DNA from: Euryarchaeota archaeon UBA23
GTDB lineage: Archaea; Thermoplasmatota; Poseidoniia; Poseidoniales; Thalassarchaeaceae
DNA length: 43,541 bases
Direction of reading: 5' to 3'
Assembly: GCA_002498725.1 (NCBI GenBank)
Contig: DAIJ01000020.1
Location: forward strand, 1-43,541
The notes under the pieces are model-generated. The model made no database searches. It was given only the letters and a program-made list of their open reading frames with translations, and was not told the DNA's origin. Position numbers and translations under genes: made by a program. Shown here one piece after another: positions 39,995-43,541 of the stretch (its first letter is position 1; the number at the start of each line of letters is the position of its first letter).

Positions 39995-41221
39995 TTATAC
40001 AGAGTCACTTTCATTGAATGAAACTACTCCTCCTCCTCGTTGAATATTCTTCCATTGTTCTCTGATTTCTTTAGCCCTCTGACTTTCTTCCCAATTGTCA
40101 CGAGAAAGAGCTTTACGGAAAGGCATCCTTGAAACCATTCTTCCATCAGCAAGTTTTTTGCGGCGTAGCATTCCTATTTTTACGAAAGGCCATAATGCTC
40201 TTCTAAAGATACTGGGTTGGTAAATCCACTTCATAAATGGCAATCCATCTCCTTTTCTTTTTTGATGATTCATCCAGTATCTGGCAACAAATTTGAATCC
40301 TTTATCTCCAAAACGATTCATAAGAAATCTATTGATTGCACTAACTCTTACTAAAGGAATAAGTCGTTTTCTTACCTCTTTTTCATAATCATATTCGTTC
40401 ATTATTGATTTCGCGGCCAACACTCCACTAGTTATTGCATAACGCATTCCAAATCCCCACATGAAGTCTTGTAGACCGCCGGCTTCACCTACGTAATATC
40501 TGCCTTCATACACATATCTATCTGGTAATGCGAAGTCTCCTCTTCCACCTACTCTTTTGATTGGTACGCGATTTAATTCGTAGTGGTTTTCATACCAAGC
40601 AATTGTTTCGTTAAGATATCTCCCACTTTTTTTCTGTTTGCGCCATAAACATGTACAGATAAGCCCAATTCCATCTATTATTATTAGATACGAGTAAGCA
40701 CCTGGTGCCAACTTATCATTGAGTTGAAAGGACACATGATTGGGGTGATCTGTATGAAAAATCTCTCCAAATGCCAAAGCACTTGAGTCTTTAGGACCCG
40801 CTGCAATTATTTGACATTCTTTTGGATCTTTTTTACTCTTGTAATGAATTTTAGCACCTGATGAGAGTGCCATTCTTTTGAATCCTTGATCTATACAGTG
40901 TGAATCAGTACCTCTTTCTACAACTCTGAAAGCGACTCCATCTGTCTTTGGATTTGTGATTTCGTTGTCAGGATGTATAAGGTCAATAACACTGAATGGG
41001 TTAGACTTAAACTCATCAGGATCTAATCCCCAACCTCTCATTTCATCAAAGAAGTCAATATCGCTGGTCCAATTTTCAATACCCTGAAAATCACCATCAA
41101 ATCGAGCACCGGAGTCCTTTCTAATTTCATGTACATGTACATCATATCCTCCTCGCGCAAGAATTACTGCTGCAGATAGTCCAGATAGACCCGCTCCTAG
41201 TATGTCGATCCGCTCGCTCAC
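39995..41221 (-). CDS. FAD-dependent oxidoreductase, geranylgeranyl-reductase-like fold
   Basis: About 408 residues from GTG 41221. An FAD-binding GAGLSGLSAAVILARGGYDV opens the protein and a second FAD segment reads YYVGEAGGLQDFMWGFGMRY, as in the geranylgeranyl reductase and hydroxybenzoate hydroxylase fold. The C-terminal 100 residues are basic and aromatic (RYWMNHQKRKGD, ALWPFVKIGMLRRKK), likely membrane-associating. The frame is open to an ATG at 41299 whose bases overlap the moaE start on the other strand; GTG 41221 leaves room for a promoter and gives a natural Rossmann start. Could reduce or hydroxylate a lipid or aromatic substrate, or pass electrons to the nearby diiron enzyme; none is shown. 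Confidence 0.78.
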   Translation of the reverse strand: MSERIDILGAGLSGLSAAVILARGGYDVHVHEIRKDSGARFDGDFQGIENWTSDIDFFDEMRGWGLDPDEFKSNPFSVIDLIHPDNEITNPKTDGVAFRVVERGTDSHCIDQGFKRMALSSGAKIHYKSKKDPKECQIIAAGPKDSSALAFGEIFHTDHPNHVSFQLNDKLAPGAYSYLIIIDGIGLICTCLWRKQKKSGRYLNETIAWYENHYELNRVPIKRVGGRGDFALPDRYVYEGRYYVGEAGGLQDFMWGFGMRYAITSGVLAAKSIMNEYDYEKEVRKRLIPLVRVSAINRFLMNRFGDKGFKFVARYWMNHQKRKGDGLPFMKWIYQPSIFRRALWPFVKIGMLRRKKLADGRMVSRMPFRKALSRDNWEESQRAKEIREQWKNIQRGGGVVSFNESDSV

Positions 41222-41297
41222 GTGCTTGGGGCAGGATCTCTCTGCTTCAAAGATTCTCTCATCGAGGGATTCAAGCCATGATAGACGATGGATAACC

Positions 41298-41720
41298 ATG
41301 TCTCAGGTCATAGTGCGAGTTGAGAATGACTCTCTAGATCCCGATTCTCTACGTAAATTGATTAATTTAGAGGGTAATGGAAGTATTGTTTCATTCATTG
41401 GAGTCACTCGTGAATCGGAAGGCGATGTTTCTGTAGATAGATTGGAATTTGATTCATGGGCAGATATGCTTCCTTCTGTATTAGAAAATCTTGCTTTACA
41501 ATCATTACAGCAGTTTTCAGTTAACTCAGTAGTCATTGCCCATCGTATTGGTGTAGTTTTTCCTCAAGAGCCTATTGTTTGCATACATGTAGCTAGCACA
41601 CATCGAGCCGAAGGTTTTGAAGCATGTTCATGGTTGATATCTGAACTCAAAAATCAAGCACCACTTTGGAAGAAGGAAATAAGATCTGATGGGGAATTTT
41701 GGAAATCTGGACTGGGCTGA
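41298..41720 (+). CDS. moaE: Molybdopterin synthase catalytic subunit
   Basis: Large subunit of molybdopterin synthase, which inserts two sulfurs into precursor Z. The 140-residue protein shows GSIVSFIGVTRESEGD, RLEFDSWADM, VIAHRIGVVFPQEP, the STHRAEGFEACSWLISELK segment and the WKKE active-site lysines. ATG 41298 begins the family core (MSQVIVRV). MoaD is not in the window. It is followed by moaC after 40 bp in the same orientation, forming a molybdenum cofactor pair. Confidence 0.93.
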   Translation: MSQVIVRVENDSLDPDSLRKLINLEGNGSIVSFIGVTRESEGDVSVDRLEFDSWADMLPSVLENLALQSLQQFSVNSVVIAHRIGVVFPQEPIVCIHVASTHRAEGFEACSWLISELKNQAPLWKKEIRSDGEFWKSGLG

Positions 41721-41760
41721 CGCCTTATATCAGAGATTCGTCCGCGTTATTGTTATCATC

Positions 41761-42216
41761 ATGGCAGAAGAGTCTTGGACAGGGATCATTGACATTGGTT
41801 CTAAACAGATAGTTCCACGTGAAGCTGTAGCCACTGGCTTACTTATCTTGTCCGCTGAAGGGATTGATGTTGTTGCTAACGGGCGTTCTCCTAAGGGTGA
41901 TGTTCGTGAGGCCTCAACAGTTGCTGTAATTCAGGCTGTTAAAGATACGCCAAGGACTTTACCTCACTGCCATCCAATACCAATAGAAGCATGTAATGTA
42001 GATTGGGAAATTGAGCAATCAGGCATAAGGTGTACTGTTACAGTGCGTACACATTGGAGCACGGGTGTTGAAATGGAGGCACTCTGCGGAGTTAATGCTG
42101 GTTTACTTTGCGCGTGGGATATGTTAAAACCAATAGAAAAGGATAATCATGGGCAATATCCAAATGTAACAATAGAAGGAGTAAGGGTACTAAGAAAGTC
42201 CAAGGGCCAATCATAA
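41761..42216 (+). CDS. moaC: Cyclic pyranopterin monophosphate synthase
   Basis: Converts the MoaA product to cyclic pyranopterin monophosphate, an early step in molybdenum cofactor synthesis. The 151-residue protein has LPHCHPIPIEACNVDWEI, the VRTHWSTGVEMEALCGVNAG active-site segment and AWDMLKPIEKD, all family hallmarks. ATG 41761 is chosen as it opens the conserved domain; frame upstream overlaps moaE. It likely shares a transcript with moaE. MoaA is not in the window. Confidence 0.94.
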   Translation: MAEESWTGIIDIGSKQIVPREAVATGLLILSAEGIDVVANGRSPKGDVREASTVAVIQAVKDTPRTLPHCHPIPIEACNVDWEIEQSGIRCTVTVRTHWSTGVEMEALCGVNAGLLCAWDMLKPIEKDNHGQYPNVTIEGVRVLRKSKGQS

Positions 42217-42255
42217 TCGATTATAATTCTCTAATATAGACAACCGTATGATTGA

Positions 42256-43236
42256 ATGCCTAGTCCTTCTCGCAAGGCCCACATGGCAACTATTGATCTT
42301 GAGAAGCATTTCCTTGCCGCAACTGAGGCTGCAGCTATTGCGGCTGCAAGCTGGAGAGGAAAAGGGGATGGTAAGTCAGCAGATGGTGCTGCTGTTAAAG
42401 CAATGAGAGCGGTTTTTGACAATGTTCCATTTGATGGCCGTGTTGCAATCGGAGAAGGTGAAAGAGACGACGCTCCAATGCTCTGGATTGGAGAACCATT
42501 GGGGTCTATGCAAGGAGACCCCAGTGCTCTTTCTATAGATATTGCAGTAGATCCACTGGAATGTACTAACCATGTCGCAAAAAATCTACCAAATGCTATG
42601 GCTGTTCTTGCTGCTGCTCCTCGTGGTAAATTATTACATGCTCCAGATTGTTATATGAATAAAATAGCGGGACCTACCGAACTAAATGGCGAAATTAGTC
42701 TTGATGAATCTACATCCTATAATGTCGAGGCGGCATCTTCCGCATTGGGTAAAAAAGAGTCAGAATTGAATATAGTAGTAATGGATAGGCCAAGGCATAA
42801 AAATCTGATTTCTGAACTTAAAGATCATGACGTAAATGTTGTATTAATCGGTGATGGAGATGTTTCAGCAGCACTAAACGCTGCAGACCCCCGTTCTCAT
42901 ATTGATATGCTTATGGGAATTGGTGCTGCTCCTGAAGGAGTCATTACTGCTACTGCATTAAGAGGCCTTGACGCGCCATTTGAGGGACGTCTTGTATTCA
43001 AGAATGAAGGGCACAGAGAAAGGGCTGAGAAGATGATTGATGGGGATATCGATAGGCTATGGCTTCGCGATGATTTATGTTCTAGTGAAGATTCTTTGTT
43101 TATTGGAACTGGCGTTTGTCCCGGCCGAACATTTGGTGTTGAAGAATTATCTGATGGTAGATATTCGGTACAATCAGAGATTATTGATGTGGCTAGTGGT
43201 GCTCACAGATTTGTTGAATCTATTCGTAGTATGTGA
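42256..43236 (+). CDS. glpX: Fructose-1,6-bisphosphatase, class II (GlpX)
   Basis: Dephosphorylates fructose 1,6-bisphosphate in gluconeogenesis. The 326-residue protein has TEAAAIAAASWRGKGDGKSA, VAIGEGERDDAPML, DIAVDPLE and the APDCYMNKIAGP segment, as in GlpX. In the DPLEGT motif the Gly is Cys (DPLECTN, residue 103), an unusual change in a metal or phosphate loop. It starts 39 bp after moaC and is preceded by a TATA-like gattataatt around 42222. Most archaea use a fused FBP aldolase/phosphatase instead, so GlpX followed by class I aldolase is a bacterial or eukaryotic type pair. Confidence 0.93.
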   Translation: MPSPSRKAHMATIDLEKHFLAATEAAAIAAASWRGKGDGKSADGAAVKAMRAVFDNVPFDGRVAIGEGERDDAPMLWIGEPLGSMQGDPSALSIDIAVDPLECTNHVAKNLPNAMAVLAAAPRGKLLHAPDCYMNKIAGPTELNGEISLDESTSYNVEAASSALGKKESELNIVVMDRPRHKNLISELKDHDVNVVLIGDGDVSAALNAADPRSHIDMLMGIGAAPEGVITATALRGLDAPFEGRLVFKNEGHRERAEKMIDGDIDRLWLRDDLCSSEDSLFIGTGVCPGRTFGVEELSDGRYSVQSEIIDVASGAHRFVESIRSM

Positions 43237-43305
43237 TATAATATAGTGAACACTCTTGCAAAGCCTTCATTTCTGAAAACTCCTAGGCCGGTGTGGGGTT
43301 CAAGC
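43233..43305 (+). promoter_or_regulatory. Promoter region of the aldolase gene
   Basis: The tandem AT box gatataatatag (43234-43246) overlaps the end of glpX and lies about 65 bp before GTG 43306. The predicted transcript start near 43264 is downstream of the GTG at 43246, so that codon is unlikely to be the aldolase start. GGGG sits about eight bases before GTG 43306. Confidence 0.4.
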
Positions 43306-43541
43306 GTGAATACTGAATTGCTAGAGAAAACTGCAAGGGAATTAGTATCTCCAAGTCGTGGGATACTCGCAGCAGATGAGAGTAATGGAACGATGTCAAG
43401 TAGATTGGAGGCAGTTGGTATTGAACCCTCCTCAGAAACACGTAGAAAATATCGTTCAAACATTTTTTCCACTAGTGGTTATGAGTCCTCAATTAGTGGC
43501 GTAATTCTATTTGATGAGACTATTAGACAGACAATGGACGA
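43306..43541 (+). CDS. Class I fructose-bisphosphate aldolase (partial, runs off window)
   Basis: The translated N-terminus, NTELLEKTARELVSPSRGIL followed by AADESNGTMSSRLEAVG, closely follows the eukaryotic-type class I aldolase start. RRKYRSNIFSTSGYESSISG and VILFDETIRQTM then match the next conserved stretch. About 78 residues are visible; the Schiff-base lysine lies beyond the window. The start GTG 43306 fits the family's usual N-terminus and has GGGG upstream; GTG 43291 and 43246 are in frame but less likely. Pairing with glpX supports a role in gluconeogenesis. Confidence 0.93.
   Translation, partial: MNTELLEKTARELVSPSRGILAADESNGTMSSRLEAVGIEPSSETRRKYRSNIFSTSGYESSISGVILFDETIRQTMD

Noticed and set aside
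1..43541. Bacterial chromosome origin of the window
   Set aside because: Thermosome, Bud32, TrmB, DUF6015-like gene and leaderless TATA spacing argue for an archaeon despite many bacterial-type enzymes.
1..43541. CRISPR arrays, insertion sequences, prophage or integrated elements
   Set aside because: No spaced repeats, transposase, integrase or phage genes were seen; the only exact repeat noted is inside the polyproline gene.

Overview
This window looks like a piece of a compact, AT-rich archaeal chromosome. The best fit is Candidatus Poseidoniia (Marine Group II Euryarchaeota, Thermoplasmatota) or a close marine relative. The archaeal core genes are a thermosome (group II chaperonin), a Bud32-type KEOPS kinase, a TrmB-family regulator, a small euryarchaeal DUF6015-like gene, TATA-like promoter boxes at leaderless distance, and C-terminally anchored surface proteins. 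They sit among genes usually thought of as bacterial or eukaryotic: DnaK, NadA, class II photolyase, SDR-type threonine dehydrogenase, GlpX-type FBPase and class I FBP aldolase. That mixture, with the photoprotection genes, suggests an aerobic, heterotrophic, sunlit-ocean archaeon. The placement is inference; no 16S rRNA gene is present.

Layout. 1-10.7 kb: CTP synthase (cut by the window edge), L-threonine 3-dehydrogenase, a chaperone hub (Hsp20-like gene and dnaK on one strand, thermosome diverging from them), an M17 leucyl aminopeptidase, a secreted and anchored M14 carboxypeptidase, and agmatinase. 10.7-18.2 kb: a DUF6015-like gene, a 1,003-residue anchored surface protein, tRNA-Gly(GCC), an arsenate-reductase-like LMW phosphatase-fold protein, an Mrp/NBP35-like ATPase that lacks its Fe-S cysteines, and a PAP2 membrane enzyme fused to a propeller-like ectodomain. 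18.2-22.4 kb: nadA diverging from a run of bud32, rdgB, a membrane-anchored polyproline protein and an enoyl-CoA hydratase.

22.4-33.0 kb is a putative light and oxidative-stress island. One arm (minus strand) carries class II photolyase, an SRPBCC-SDR39U1 fusion and a small membrane protein. The other arm (plus strand) carries ribA, a PrxQ/BCP-like peroxiredoxin, a TrmB regulator with a V4R-like C-terminal domain, an ABC1/UbiB kinase, a CrtI-type carotenoid desaturase, an ABA4-like (DUF4281) membrane protein, a DUF2892-like membrane protein and an IDI-like Nudix protein. The arms diverge from one small intergenic region containing a near-symmetric TATA box. The gene content implies flavin supply for photolyase, peroxide removal, and isoprenoid/carotenoid or quinone chemistry, possibly under the TrmB-V4R protein.

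33.0-41.2 kb is an acyl-CoA catabolism region centred on a BoxB/PaaA-type diiron epoxidase homologue. Around it are a 186-residue unknown protein, a 3-hydroxyacyl-CoA dehydrogenase, a SemiSWEET-like transporter, an SDR, two crotonases (one PaaG-like with Asp in place of the usual Glu), an aldehyde dehydrogenase and a geranylgeranyl-reductase-fold flavoprotein. It resembles an archaeal version of the aerobic CoA-thioester epoxidation strategy (box/paa), but no ligase or dedicated reductase is visible. 41.3-43.5 kb: moaE and moaC (molybdopterin), then glpX and the start of class I fructose-bisphosphate aldolase (gluconeogenesis).

Genes are packed tightly. Convergent pairs overlap or nearly touch, twice sharing a TTAA. 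No intergenic gap exceeds about 160 bp, and I saw no CRISPR array, insertion sequence, integrase or rRNA gene.
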